A stretch of 64,000 nucleotides of DNA from Alligator mississippiensis (taxonomy: Eukaryota; Chordata; Crocodylia; Alligatoridae), in NCBI RefSeq assembly GCF_030867095.1, contig NC_081835.1:42143892-42207891 (forward strand). Direction: 5' to 3'. A model generated the notes under the pieces. It saw only the letters and a list, made by a program, of their open reading frames with translations, was not told the origin of the DNA and did no database searches. Positions 10,926 to 22,474 of this stretch are shown here, piece by piece. Positions within the stretch are counted from its first letter, which is position 1, and each line of letters starts with the position of its first letter. The translations under genes were made by a program, and so were the position numbers.

Positions 10926-12023
10926 TTAGTTTAAAGCCCGGTGGAGCAGGTCAGCCAGTCTGGCTGAGAAGAGCCTCCTCCCTAGGGGAGAGAGGTGGAG
11001 ACCATCTCTTCCCAGCAGCTCGCTGCCTCTCTCGCCAAAGAGCGGGCTGTGGTCATGAAAGCCAAAGCCTTCCTGACGACACCAGCGCCGCAGTCTTTGG
11101 TTGACCACATAGATCCTCCTGTCCCTTCTCAGCCCATAGCCTGAGACTGGGAGGATCGACGAGAACACCACCTGTGCCCCCAGACCCTTAAGCCCCGCTC
11201 CCAAATCCCTGTAGCGCCTCATGACCTGGCTGGGAGTGCTCCGAGCCGTGTCATTGGTGCCCACATGAATAAGGAGCATGGGATAGCGGTCTGTGGGTTT
11301 GAGGAGCTTGGGGATCCTCTCCGCAATGTCCCGGATGCGGGCCCCTGGGAAGCAGCAGACTTGCCGGGCTAAGGGGTCAGGGTGGCAGATTGGCCCCTCC
11401 GTCCCCCTCAGGAGGGAGTCTCCCACAACAAACACCTTACGTTTTGTCTTGGGGAGAGCAGGGGCGGGAGTTGCAGTTGGGCCCATGTTGCCTGTGGGGG
11501 CCGGCAACTCAGCAGGCTCTGCTGGGGCAGCAAGAGGCGCATACCTGTTGCTCAGTCGTGGCGGGGGTGGGGCCTTGGTGCGGCGGGCCTTAGGGCCCTT
11601 GACCACCTTGGTCCATGCCCCTGGCTGGACACAGCAGGAGGTCCCAGAGTCCTCCTCTGGCCTGGAGGGAGACTGTGATCTACCCTCTGCCTCCCGGGGG
11701 AGAAGGGCCTGGCAGTAGGAGTCTATCTCCTGCTCTCAGTCCCTGATGGCACGCAGTCTGTGGACTGTGGCCTGGAGCTCCTCCAGCTGGCGCGCCAGAG
11801 ACCCCAAAAGGGAGCAGACCCCACAAGGGGAGGTCGCCATGCTCCCAGGCCCCAGAGCCTGAAAAAGGGACAGGCAGCCCCCGCAGCCGAGAGCCAGGGG
11901 CTCCGTCTGCGTGGAGCCCGGAACCAGGGGCTCCGTCTGGGTGGCTGGCTCTGAGGTGCCAGAGGGGGGGGCCGCGGAGCCCGAGGGGACCCTCGGGGTG
12001 CGGCGCGTGCCCATCCGTGTCAT
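10926..12023 (-). pseudogene. CR1 ORF1 with SGNH/GDSL-type esterase domain, one in-frame stop
   Basis: The N-terminal part (11736-12023) has a Cys-containing TQTEPLALGCGGC segment and a short coiled-coil-like stretch, SLARQLEELQATVHRLRAI. A TGA directly after that (AIRD-stop) interrupts a frame that otherwise continues through DSYCQALLPRE into the 226-residue esterase part. There the hydrolase blocks are VVGDSLLRGTE (nucleophile Ser at about residue 64), HVGTNDTA (about 114-121) and DGLHLSPLG (about 201-209, Asp and His). CR1 ORF1 proteins are known to carry such an esterase and to bind RNA. The stop may be a CpG-decay change from Arg (CGA to TGA). ORF2 starts about 120 bp downstream. Confidence 0.8.
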
Positions 12024-12442
12024 GCCTCTGGTAGGCTGGCTACAGCTGGGACTGTCTACCCTGGGGGGTGCGCAGGCAGGGTCTGGCGCCCTCCCGCACG
12101 CCCTCCCACGCGAACTCCGCGCTAACTCACGCGCCGGCAGAGAAGCGCGCCTGTTTGTGCAGCCTGTTCACGCGGCTCCGGTCACGTGGCTCCCTGGGGG
12201 GCTGGGCGAAGTAGGGGCCTGGGCGGGGCTTGACCCGGCCCGGCTCCACTCAGCTGCCGCCTCCCACACACACACTAAGGGGTTAGCCCCTTCTCTCCAC
12301 GGGCCCCGCTTACCCCGGCTGCGCTGGGGGTCAGCGGGGGGCTCCGCGGCTGCTGGAGGGTTTCTGGGGGGCTTCGGGGGAGCGGGGGTGCAGCGAGCTT
12401 TCACCCACGCGTCTCTCGCCGCTCCCACGTCTAACTGAAGTC

Positions 12443-13851
12443 GTGTGGGTCCTGACAGGTTGCCAGTGAACCTACAAGCGCACCTCCTTGGCCTGCATCA
12501 ATTGGGCCAAAAGCAACACTGTGGTGCTCAGCGTGTGGACTCTGCTGGGGGGACTCTGCTCCCCAACTCTGCTGGGGGGCCTTGTCTGGCACCACAAGGG
12601 CCTCAAGTTCCTGTGAGTATTCTTGGGGCTGTTGACTTTCATGGCACACAACTGGGATAGCGTTGAGGATGGGGTAGAGGCCTGCTTGCAATGGTGGCAC
12701 TGGCACCTACCCAACCTCTCCTACATTGGGTGGGTCCTCATCACCAATAACTTGGTGGCGGCAACCCTGTGACACCAGTGCACTGTGCTCGACCCACCGC
12801 TGGACTTGCTTGAGAGACTTCAACACCTCCTGGTGGACGTCTTCTGGGATGGATGCCACTGGCTCCCATGAGTTGTCCTTTACCTACCTGTCCAAGGGGA
12901 GCCAGAGCCTGGTCGACCTGGTGAGCAAGGTGACCACCTTTTGCCTACAAGCCCTCCAGTGACTCCTCTATGGCACAGAGTGCCTGCCCTGGCAACAAGT
13001 GGCATGCCAGTTCCTGTGGAGAGTGGGGGCCCTTGGCTTTGACCGGGAGATCTTCCTGCTAGACCTCACGCTTCTGAAATGGATGGTGATTCTGGCCTTC
13101 TATCACTGGATAGTCCAAGCCTGGCAGGCCGCCTTCCACCTCTGGCCCCAGGCCCAGTGCCTGTGATTCCCACAGCTGTTGAAGAAACCCCTGGTGCACA
13201 ACCCAGCCCTGCAGCACCCTGTGCCGAGCCTGGCCTCTGCCAGCCTCACAGCCACTCACATCCAAGTGGGTCACCTCCTTGACCCCGCTCAGTTGACCTA
13301 GCTCTCACCCAAAGCCCTAGCCACCTGGCTAGACATGAGCTTTGTCCGCAGCATAGGCCGTCTCCTGCGTGACATCCAAACCACCATCCCATCAGAGGCA
13401 GCAGCCACCCTCAATGATCACCTCTGGGCATGCCAGGCCCTCCTCATCATGGACGCCTTGAGCAAAGCCTTCCCCCCTCTCCTGGTTGCCCCAGCTGTAG
13501 CCAGTGAGCTAGATGGCAGACCAGGCACCCTTGCTGATACTCCCCGTGCCTCCCAACAGCAACTCAGGTTGCCTTTTTGCTTCCCTGCCCTTTAGAAACC
13601 TGTATGCCTGCGTGGTCTGTGTCCACTCCTGTCCACTATGCCCAGGTGCTGGCAAGCCTCCCCGATACACCGTGGTGACAGCACCTAGGATTGGCAGCTT
13701 CCCGACTGGCCCACCCAGCTTAGCACACACTGTATAAGCCGCCAACCGCCAAAAAGACTGGTGACTTACAGTGGCAGTTGCTGCATGACATCCTAGCCAC
13801 TGGCACTTTTGCATCCCACTTTGACCCAGCCGCCTTGATGGCCCGCCCCTT
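12443..13851 (+). pseudogene. Tx1-like LINE ORF2, middle-to-3' part
   Basis: Continuation of the Tx1-like LINE past the CR1 insertion. Translation shows the typical thumb and C-terminal phrases: INWAKSNTVVLS near 12500, LSYIGWVLITNNLVAATL near 12720-12770, PPLDLLERLQHLLVDVFWDG near 12795-12850 and LYLPVQGEPEPGRPGEQG near 12880. The frame contains several stops and shifts. It is interrupted again at 13852 by a CR1 tail. Confidence 0.65.
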
Positions 13852-14411
13852 TTCATAGATTCATAGATGTTAGGGTCAGAAGGGACCTCAATAGATCATC
13901 GAGTCCGACCCCCTGCATAGGCAGGAAAGAGTGCTGGGTCTAGATGACCCCAGCTAGATGTCTATCTAACCTCCTCTTGAAGACCCCTAGGGTAGGGGAG
14001 AGCACCACCTCCCTTGGGAGCCCATTCCACACCTTGGCCACTTGAACTGTGAAGAAGTTCTTCTTAATATCTAGTCTAAATCTGCTCTCTGCTAGCTTAT
14101 GGCCATTATTTCTTGTAACCCCCAGGGGCGCCTTGATGAGTAGAGCCTCACCAATTCCCTTCTGTGCCCCCATGATGAACTTATAGGCAGCCACAAGGTT
14201 GCCTTTCAACCTTCTCTTGTGGAGGCTGAAGAGGTCTAGGTGCTGTAGTGTCTCCTCATAGGGCTTGGCCTGCAAGTCCTTTACCATACGAGTGGCCCTT
14301 CTCTGGACCCTCTCCAGGTTATCCACATTCCTCTTGAAGTGCGGTGCCCAAAATTGCACGCAGTATTCCAACTGCAGTCTGAGCAGCACCCAATAGAGGG
14401 GAATTATCACT
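13852..14411 (-). mobile_element. 5'-truncated CR1 3' fragment
   Basis: The 156-residue open frame (13940-14410) is the C-terminal end of CR1 ORF2: [53 protein letters not shown] and FRLDIKKNFFTVQVAKVWNG, ending in HLAGVI. The 3' tail with TTCATAGATTCATAG starts at about 13854. A likely 6 bp target duplication CCTTTT flanks it (before 13855 and again near 14413-14418). It lies inside the Tx1-like LINE, near where that LINE's C-terminal zinc-knuckle region would be expected. Confidence 0.82.
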
Positions 14412-14870
14412 TCCTTTTGTCCTGAGGGTGTCGAGGAGAGCCTCTTTCACGCCTTCCTTGCCTGTCCCCATGTATGACCGCTCTTTACTGCCCTGAAGCC
14501 ATTGCTTCGGGTGTTGGGCAGGGGCCTCTCTGAGAGCTCTTGTGTATACTCCTATCCATACCAGGCAGCTGAGCAGGGTGCCGTATGCTGGGCCAGGCTA
14601 AGATGGCTGTTCTTAAGAGCCACCACAACCAGCTTACTGAGACTGACTTGGACAATGCCCTGTGGCTCTTCTGCCTCCTAGTGCAGGCATGCCTCTCACT
14701 GGAGTTCAAGTACACTGTGCTCTGGAAGGCAGTGTGTGCCTTTGAGGCACGCTGGACCCTTGAGGAGGCACTGTATCACATGGAAGATGGCTGTCTTCAG
14801 CACGTGCTCTTGTTGGCTACAAATGTCCAACTCGGGATCCTTAAAATTCTGGTTTATTAGGCGGATTGAA
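14412..14870 (+). pseudogene. Tx1-like LINE 3' remainder
   Basis: Directly after the CR1 tail the translation resumes as PEGVEESLFHAFLACP, matching the ExxxFHAFLACP block found at the C-terminus of Tx1-type ORF2. The rest is degraded. The LINE body seems to end near 14870, before a CA microsatellite. Confidence 0.55.
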
Positions 14871-14910
14871 ACACTGTAATGAGTTAAATCATAAACCTTG
14901 GGGCTGGTCC

Positions 14911-14912
<2 letters not shown>

Positions 14913-14949
<37 letters not shown>
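14913..14949. repeat. (AC)n microsatellite
   Basis: About 18 uninterrupted AC units. Confidence 0.97.
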
Positions 14950-14952
<3 letters not shown>

Positions 14953-16274
14953 GCAAGCTACAAGAATCAGGTATACCTATCCCACGGGTGCTGGAGTCTG
15001 TCGTTGAAGCTTCTTTCAGCGTGGTGTCATCTTCCAGAAGGGGGTCGCCAGCTGGTCCTTCTGGCTGGACAGGTCAGGTGCTGGTCAAGTTGGAAATCAA
15101 GAGGGCGCCACTGAGGGTCACTTTTCACTGCTTTTTATCTGTCCTTAGCAGACTTTGGTGACTCCCCAGTTTTCAGGTTTGCCCAATCCAGGGGTCATTG
15201 ACCCTCGTGGGACTTCCCCCCTCGGTGGCTACTGGATGGCATCTGTCAGCTCCAGGGGTCATCCGCATGTACGTGCAGGTTTGGGAGTCCATTGATGAAT
15301 TTTGAATAGGGCTCTGGGAGTGGTCAATTTGGAGATATTCAGCCCAAAAGTTGGTCCCCAGTGTTGATTAACTCAGGCCAGGGCTTCTAGCCCTTGATCA
15401 GTGAGGTTTAGAGATTTCCCAGTTGTTACATTGTCTTCTATTGAGTTCTTCCATTGGTTGATCTGCAGTTTTCTTAGGTTTTAATTGCTGCCTGCTACCG
15501 TGTTACACATTCAATCACTGATTCACTCGCTCTTCCAGGGGCCAGCCTGATACAGGGAAGGGCAGTTTGATTCCTGCCCTTGTTAACATTGTTACAATGT
15601 ATAACTTACTTATGAAACTAAACACATTTAGTTGAAAGTCGAAAGGTGAGGAGTATAAAATATAAGCTACAAAAGTAATGCCATGGCACACAAATAGATA
15701 AAAATACCAAAATACAAGGGGAGATACAAAATGCACACATACACATTTCAAAACACAATTCCTTATCTTAAAGTGAAAGAAAGAGGAAGGAAGAAAAGGT
15801 AGAAGAGGAAAAACATATCCAAGGAGGGGAGAGCAACTGCAGGCAAGAGGAAAAGGGGCTTTCTGCTACACTCTGATGGCATAACTGGTCTGGGCAACTG
15901 GGTGGGTGCAATGGTGAACTACTACCCCATGCTCACACCATGCTCGGGGCCCTCACCAGACTGCTTTCTGCTCTTTCTTTTTTCTGCAGGTGTTTGAAAG
16001 TGTTGTCACATGCATTCCTGGGTTGAGCAGGATAGTATGGAAAGCTCCAGTCTGTACGACTACGTGGCCAGGTGTCCCAACTGTGTAATGGTGTGTTAAG
16101 CACAGTGTGTAATACTGCAACAATGTTTGTCACATGTGATGTTATGGTGCAATTGCACAGTGCTTCTGTTTGTTAGTGATCTGTCTGTTTTTACTTTGTT
16201 TATTAGACCTGGATCCCGAAGGGGCCAGCTTTTTGTACCTGAACCCCTGAATAAAGTAGTTAAAAAGTCAAAGT
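14950..16274. other. Unassigned stretch
   Basis: There is no credible coding frame. An AATAAA at 16249-16254 lies shortly upstream of the TTCC repeat and could be the 3' end of a retroposed sequence, but I cannot identify a source. Confidence 0.4.
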
Positions 16275-16297
16275 CCTTCCTTCCTTCCTTCCTTCCC
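16275..16297. repeat. (TTCC)n microsatellite
   Basis: Five to six CTTC/TTCC tetramer units. Confidence 0.9.
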
Positions 16298-18284
16298 TCA
16301 GGATCCTGAACTCAATCATGGATATATAGCAGTAAAACAGCATTCCCCATCAATCTGCATGGGCTCAGGAGTGACCATAGCAGAACAGGGTCCAGAAGTG
16401 GGTAGGGTGCACTGCTGTTCTTCCCTCCATTACTGGAATCATTGATTAATGCAGATTGCCAGGTCCATGAAGGAATCAAACCCTGAGGATGATTCACCCT
16501 CACAAATTTTCCTTTACTTCTTTCCACAACACTAGATGAGAAACCCCTTGAAGTGCTGCCAGTCCCCATCATACCTTTCAGGTAGCAGGAGGGGTACATG
16601 GGCTCCATGGAATGAGCTGGAGCACAGCAACCTCACTGCAAAGCTGGTGTGCCTCTTCACACCGGTGCTAGCTATTCTCTTGGTGGTATGCTACCTGGGA
16701 CTGGATGGATTGGTTCTTGGCCTGCAACTGCTGCACCCAGGCTTCCAATACTTGATGGGCAGAGGCAAGCTGGGTCAACTGGTCTTGCCCAGCCTGTGGT
16801 TCTCTCTGAGTTGTGGCATTCAAGTCAACAAGGTCCAAGGGCACCAGCAGGGGATCGGGTCTCAGCAAACTGTCACACTGGGTCACAGGTGGTCAAGTCT
16901 GGGGCCACTCAAGGATTGAGATGTCTACCAGGGGCAGGAGGAACAAGCAGATTCCCAGAACAAGCCAGGTGGCTAAACCAGGACATCAGTCTAAGAGCAG
17001 GGTCTAGGAACAGGCCAAGTCAGAAAGCTGGGGGATTAGTCAGAGAGTGGAGTCAGAGCACAACCTGGAGGGAACAGTCAGGCAGTCGAGGATCAGGTTC
17101 ACCCTGTTGCCCAGACACTTCCTGTTCCAGATGGGAGGCTTATAAGGGGGAACTGGAAAGTCGGCCAATCCTGGCTGGGTACTCTGGTGCCAGTGAATGG
17201 GCAGACAGCTAGGCTGTGCTTGAGGCTTCAGGACATCCTTGACCAGGCTAGATGACCAGCTGTAGAGTGGCAGGCTGACATGAGCAGCTGTGCTGGTCAG
17301 GCTTAGGCCCCAGCTCCAGGGCCACAGCCTGATATTTTTGGGGTGTTATACACCTTATGGGCAGTCTTAGTTATAACTTTTGAGTATCACATGGACCATC
17401 CCAAGTTGACTGTGCTACAGAAAGCCAAGCTGGAAGTCACTGCTGCACATCAGTGGGTAGCTGTCCTCACAGAGCTGTATATGTTTCTAAATGAGCATTG
17501 GCGAGATAGTGTCCCATATGCATGTTGATTTTGTGATCATCATAGGTATTTAACTGGAGTACATGGTACCCACTACAGGCATTGCTCTGAACTCCCCAGT
17601 CAGCACTGGCAGTGTGAATTGATTAAGACAGGATGCAACCAGCTGGCTCTCACTTATGGGGACTAGGGCATGACTTTCCCAGTACAACCATGACATGCAG
17701 GGGAAAGATATACTTTCTGTGGACCTGCAGAGATGGGAGAATCTGTTTCAGAGACTTTTTCAATAAGAGTACTAGAGTCCAAACATGTACAGCTTCCACT
17801 GTGCTCATCCCAGTCCTTCCACAAAGGACAACCTGCTGACCTGGGAGCTGAAGTTTCTGAAACTAGATCAGGTGGAAGGCCCCACATCCCATCTCCATTC
17901 ATGTCTCAGTGGAGTGGGTGGAAACTCAATTGTAGGCAGTTGCAGACCAACCTACCCTGAAGGAAGAGTTTGTCTTGACCACCAATGTCAGAAGCTTGCT
18001 CACCTCCCTAAGCACAAAGAATTAGACCCCTTTGTCTAATCCTCAGCAGATACCAATCAGCACACAGGATGAGCCCATTAATTCTCAGCAGCTGAGGATC
18101 TAGCCTTTGGATATGTTAACCTCTTTTAATGTCCCAGTTGAGAAGTGGTGCATGGTATATATCCCACCAAACCGGACCTTAAAGGATTGCACCAGGGCTG
18201 TTTTTTCCTCTGTAAGGAGTAGCCAGTCTTGGGACCCAGCAAGATCACTTCCTGCATATTTTAATAACCCTTGCAGCATCAGGA
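16298..18284. other. Unassigned stretch
   Basis: Moderate GC content with short frames on both strands, none with domains. The text between about 16850 and 17200 looks like non-coding retroelement leader sequence, but I cannot name a family. Confidence 0.4.
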
Positions 18285-18503
18285 GACTGACCACTGTTGT
18301 CTCCCTGCTTTACCGGTGGCAGGTTAGGGCGCTGTGCCTTGGAGCTGTGTGATTGGGTTGATTGTACAGTTTTAGTTTTAAGAACAGGTTAGACAAGGAT
18401 TTATATGGAATGGTTTGGATAGGAATGATCCTGCGTCAGGCAGAGGGTTGGACTGAATGACTTCCAGAGGTCCATTCCAGCCCCACATGTTTATGATTCT
18501 GTG
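18285..18503 (+). mobile_element. CR1 3'-UTR fragment
   Basis: The end region contains TTAGACAAGGATTTATATGG, GGTTGGACTGAATGACTTCC and the tail TATGATTCTGTGA, typical of older CR1 3' UTRs. The same upstream phrase (gtggcaggttaggg) occurs in the tail at 50228-50725, so the two are the same subfamily. Confidence 0.75.
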
Positions 18504-18577
18504 ACCACACTCTGCTGCAAAGGGGCATGATCTGAAAACATCACTCACCATGGGGCAGGGCCTCAATGCTAAGGCAA

Positions 18578-18595
18578 CCCCCCCCCCCCCCCCCC
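18578..18595. repeat. Poly-C tract
   Basis: Eighteen consecutive C bases. Confidence 0.95.
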
Positions 18596-18868
18596 GAAAA
18601 CATTGTCACATCTTTTTTTGATGTGAAGTTAGGCTGCACTGATCTTTGCCTTCATAGAGGGTAAGCAGACACGGTTACTTTCATACATATAATACTTGCA
18701 CAATTGTTCATGCACTTATGCTTTTAATTGCCCATTTAATTAGATACTTGAGCTAAGTAAGGAAGTCTCTGCTTTCTGTCAACCAGTGACAGGTGACAGG
18801 AGTATAAGAGAGGACAATACCTCCCTAGCCAAAAAGACAATATTCATTATTGTCAACTGTGTTGACAG

Positions 18869-19823
18869 ACTCTAATACAGCTTTATAATTTCTGTTAGCC
18901 AATTGCCCATCAGGAATGACGGGAGGGGGAGGGGGGGGGCGGCTGGAGAGCGTGCTGGGACGGAGCTCCATACCTCCTACCGCGTCTGGGCTTGCTCCCC
19001 CTTTACCTCCTGCTGCTTGGGGTCCAGGCCTGCTCCCCCACTCCCCGCCGCAGTGGTGGGGGGAGGGGAGGAGTGGGTCTGGGCCCAATGCAGGGGAGGA
19101 CCAGACCTGAGGGTGGGGAGAAGCTGGCCTGCTGTAACGGTGGGAGCAGTGGGCCCAGGCTGACGTGGCGGGGAAATAGGAGGAGTGGGCTTGGAGCCGA
19201 CGGAGGGGGGGAAAGAGTGGGTCCGGGTCTGGGGTGGGGGGTGGGGGTGGAGACTCACTCCTTCTCTCCCCCAGCCACTGCTGTGTTGGGCCATGTTGGG
19301 CCAGGCCTGCTGCTCCCCCATCACCGCCATGGCGGGCCAGCTTCTCCCCCGGCTTAACCTCGGTCCCCCCTCCCCTTCCCCCTGTTGGGCCCAGGTCCAC
19401 TCCTCCTGCCCCCCCCCCCCCAACCATAGCACGCCTTCTATTCCCCCAACCCACGTCAGGCCCACTCCTCTCCCCACCACTACCACCACCATGCTGTCCC
19501 ATGTCAGGCCCTGCAGGCAGCGACAGTGGAAGCGGGGAGGGGCGGGCTAAGGCCACCTCCATCATTGCCACCTACAAGGATCAGGGCAGTTCCACCTGCT
19601 CCGTTGCCCCTGCCTCCAGGGTCCCTTGCCTCCATTCCCCATTCCCTCCATCCCCTGTGTCCCCACCATCATGGCAGTGCTCCATTGTGCCACCAGCTCC
19701 TGTTCGAATGCTTGTTTGCACTCTGATTGGCTATTTGTCAGCCAATCAGAGTACAAATAAAGCATTAGGGATGGACAGACAGACAGACAGACAGATAGAT
19801 TAAGGCTTTTATAATATTAGAGT
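18869..19823. repeat. GC-rich, purine/pyrimidine-skewed repeat block with hairpin
   Basis: The block is bounded by a 9 bp inverted pair, ACTCTAATA (18869-18877) and TATTAGAGT (19815-19823). Inside, related G-rich and C-rich segments face each other, giving long spurious open frames on both strands. A run of five closely spaced G tracts at 19219-19247 fits a G-quadruplex pattern. A hairpin with 18 bp arms (17 matched) spans 19715-19757, followed by an (ACAG)n run at 19773-19799. It may be a non-autonomous DNA element, but the terminal pair is short and no target duplication is seen. Confidence 0.4.
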
Positions 19824-20315
19824 ATTTAACATTTTATATTGTTAAACTACATTTTAACAATGTCTATAAGTATTAGTTACTATGATTTGTGCTTTGCATA
19901 AAGTATTCGGTAGGGGTCTAATTGCACATTGTGAATGTACTACATATGGTAGGTTGTAAATCCAGTATCCACGTTAGTCAAGAGGCAAGCAATGAACAAG
20001 AGTGTTTTTTTGAAAGAGAGGACATAATACCCTTGTACAAGGCACCAATTTGGTGTAGACTGGATCTTTATTTCAATAAAAATTTACATTTGTCCATGCT
20101 TTAGAAAAAGCTGGGCAAAGGAATGGAATATTCTGAAAAAAAATCCTCCTCTAAAGGAGCAATGCTTAGTTTATAATGCATCCTAGGTCATAAGGGTCTT
20201 TTTCACCCCTCCTTTTTCCAGTGAGAAAAAACCTATACTTTTAAAAACACTCAGAGAATTCTTGGAAGATTCTTATTGAAACTGTTTGCTTCTATAAATG
20301 TCTTAAAATGTCCAA

Positions 20316-20940
20316 TAGGCAGACAAGATTCTTTGGTTAGATGTGATATCTTTTATTAGACCAACTGAGTAGTTGGAAAAAAGTTCTTAGCAAGCTATTG
20401 TTTGGTTTCTCCAACATATATTCCATCAGGGCATTTGGTGCACTGCATGAGATATATTACAGTTCTGGAGGTGCATGTGTAAGATCCAGGAATGGTGATG
20501 GTTCTGTTGTGGGATGTAGTCATCGTGAGGGTGGTGGAGATGTGTTGGCAGATTTTGCATTTATTGTCCAGGCATGGTCTGGATCCATTGGGTCATAGGG
20601 AGTTTGCTTCTGGTGATGAGATTAGTGAGGTTTGGTGCTTGTTTAAAAGCTAGGATGAATGGTTCTGGAACAATCTCTTTAAGAATTGCATCTTCTTCTA
20701 GTAAGGGTTGCAGTTGTTTGAGGATTTTCCGTGTAGGTTCCAGGGAAGGGTGATATGTCATAACTAACGGTATGCAATTTGTGAGGATTTTCTTTTTGTA
20801 CTGCAGCAAATCTTCACGTGGTATCTGGGTGGCTCTTTCAAAAATGCAAGAGGATTTGCATTTTTGCAACTCTGAAGGAATGTCCTTGTTGGCTGAAGTC
20901 CCTTTTGAGATTTGTGAGGTGGCAATCATGGGTATTCACG
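20316..20940 (-). mobile_element. Penelope-like retroelement fragment (RT end and GIY-YIG region)
   Basis: The minus-strand frame 20561-20929 reads like the C-terminal part of a Penelope-like RT: IPLVMTYHPSLEPTRKILKQ, LKEIVPEPFILAFKQAPNL and TNLITRSKLP. In such elements this 'VVTYHP...PP.LAFRR..NL.DLLVRAKL' block precedes the GIY-YIG nuclease. Past it, a decayed Cys-rich stretch and NICWRNQTIA resemble 'GIYVGETGQ'. The 3' end contains the phrase tatcttttattagaccaac, also present in the second fragment at 50045-50222. Several stops make it inactive. Confidence 0.72.
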
Positions 20941-21374
20941 GGTTAAATGTCCAAATGATTTACGGTTGAGAAACACTTTACAAAAGACAGGGTAACTGCT
21001 GTCTAATTCCTGTTTCCATTTAATGATGAACATCTTAGTTGTTCCCACACAACCACTTAAGATGATATTAGATAATTTTGTGATGTATGTTTGTGTTTTG
21101 TATGTAAATGCAAGTCCATTATATAGTAAAGACCCAGTACCAATGATATGCAAGTAGCAAGATGTTTTGCATACAAGTATAACAATGCCATTGACTATGA
21201 TAGATTACCCAGTAAGGATCCATTTGAGCATAAACAGTTATGTTAATTGGGTAACTGACTAGTTATCTTGCAGTACTTTGCTATTTCCTTACCAAACTCA
21301 CATTGTGTTTACACTGTAACCACATCCAAGCTAACTTGGGCATTGGTAGCAGTACAGCTGTTGCATCAGGAATC

Positions 21375-22043
21375 TTAGGCTGTTTGTACATGGCACAAAA
21401 TTGGCCTTTAAAGCAGCTTAATGCCCTTTTGCACTGCTTTAATGGTGCAGCTGTTTACACATGTCGGTGGTGTAATGCATGTTAAATGCTTTTGGGACAC
21501 AGCAAAATAAAACATGTCCAGGGTGTTTAAGTTTGCTACCTTATAGCCACAGAGGGAAGCACCGGGCCCTGTGCAGCTCAGGGGCTGTGCAGGCAGCCCA
21601 TGCGTGGCAGCTGATGCAGGCAGGCTCCACTGAAGGGGGAAAAAATAGTGGCAAGCCTGATCTTTTCTTTTTTTTCTCTCTGGAGCCTGCCTGCCTGCCT
21701 GAGCTGTGTGGGGGCCCAGTACTTCCCTCTGCAGCTGCAGTTGCAGTGACCCCCAGGACCTCCAGGGTCAGGTGCCTGTGGGCAGGTGCCGCCTGGGGGT
21801 CGCCGTTGCTGCCACGGAGGGAAGCATCAGCCTCTGCCCCCACAACTCAGGGACTGCTTGGCCTGCCGGCAGCTTGCCCTCCCCGCCGCCAGAGAGGCAG
21901 GCAAGGATTGGGCCCAACCCTTGTGTACATGCCATGCGGGTTTACTTCAGTTTAAATTGAAGTGGGGTTTTTAAAAACCCACTGCTTCAATTCAGGGAGA
22001 ATTAAACCGAAGTAACCCCCTGTGGCATGTACAAATGGCCTTA
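21375..22043. mobile_element. Foldback MITE candidate with 22 bp terminal repeats
   Basis: The ends are TTAGGCTGTTTGTACATGGC... at 21375-21396 and its imperfect complement at 22022-22043 (18/22 matched, core TTTGTACATG). The right third, 21924-22033, is a 110 bp foldback centred on the perfect palindrome GGGTTTTTAAAAACCC at 21965-21980. The interior (21540-21900) is GC-rich and non-coding. No clear target duplication. Confidence 0.55.
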
Positions 22044-22339
22044 AGTGATAAGTTACCTTGGAACTGCAATGTGGGCAGAATCCCATTTCACTTCACATGC
22101 CAAACTACTGACAATTACCCAACCAATAACTGTCATTTTGGGCACTTATATACAGAGCTTGAAATCCTATGTATACAGCTACTGAGCCTATGCAGTAGCC
22201 TTCATGGTGGATTGCAAGTATGTGGCATCATACATTCATGTTGGGTGAGTATGTATCACCAAGTCGTACTTGGCAAAAACTCCACAACAAGCAAGTCTTA
22301 GATGCCAGGGGAAGAAGCACCTTCCCACCTTTAACCCAA

Positions 22340-22474
22340 CAGCTAAGTGACTAGAGCAAGCACTGCCTCAAGAAGCAGGAGACCTAGGTTTTTTCCTCTT
22401 CACCCAAAGGGGATTTAAACCTGTGTCACTATCACTTCCCAGCACAATGGTCAAACCACCAAGCCGCAGCTTAG
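22340..22474. repeat. Inverted tRNA-like (SINE-like) repeat, copy 1
   Basis: Two tRNA-like halves face each other. On the plus strand an A-box-like CAGCTAAGTGACTAGAG (22340) is followed by a B-box-like AGGTTTTTTCC (22386). On the minus strand GGCTTGGTGGTTTGACC is followed by the better B box GGTTTAAATCC. Both halves align with each other over about 55 bases. A second copy lies 270 bp away. Confidence 0.5.

Larger units (their letters stand above)
7909..12442 (-). mobile_element. Nearly full-length CR1 LINE
   Basis: This is a complete-looking CR1 on the minus strand: a 5' UTR with a CA-rich stretch (about 12240-12430), ORF1 (10926-12023), ORF2 (8021-10809) and a 3' tail of three to four TCATAGATT units at 7912-7946. 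GAAGTC occurs at 7909-7914 and again at 12437-12442, a likely short target duplication in the Tx1-like LINE. Breaks are few for a LINE of this length: one in-frame stop in ORF1, one frame change near 9800-9850 and one stop at 9353-9355 in ORF2. It is therefore a young but inactive copy, and the best-preserved LINE in the window. Confidence 0.88.

Noticed and set aside
16249-16254. AATAAA as the 3' end of a host gene
   Set aside because: No exon-like frame is found upstream on this strand.
18825-19571. 248 aa minus-strand frame and several overlapping plus-strand frames
   Set aside because: G/C-skewed low complexity leaves stops rare on both strands. There are no domains.
21924-22033. Possible microRNA-type hairpin precursor
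   Set aside because: The 110 bp foldback is explained by terminal repeats of a MITE. There is no evidence of processing.
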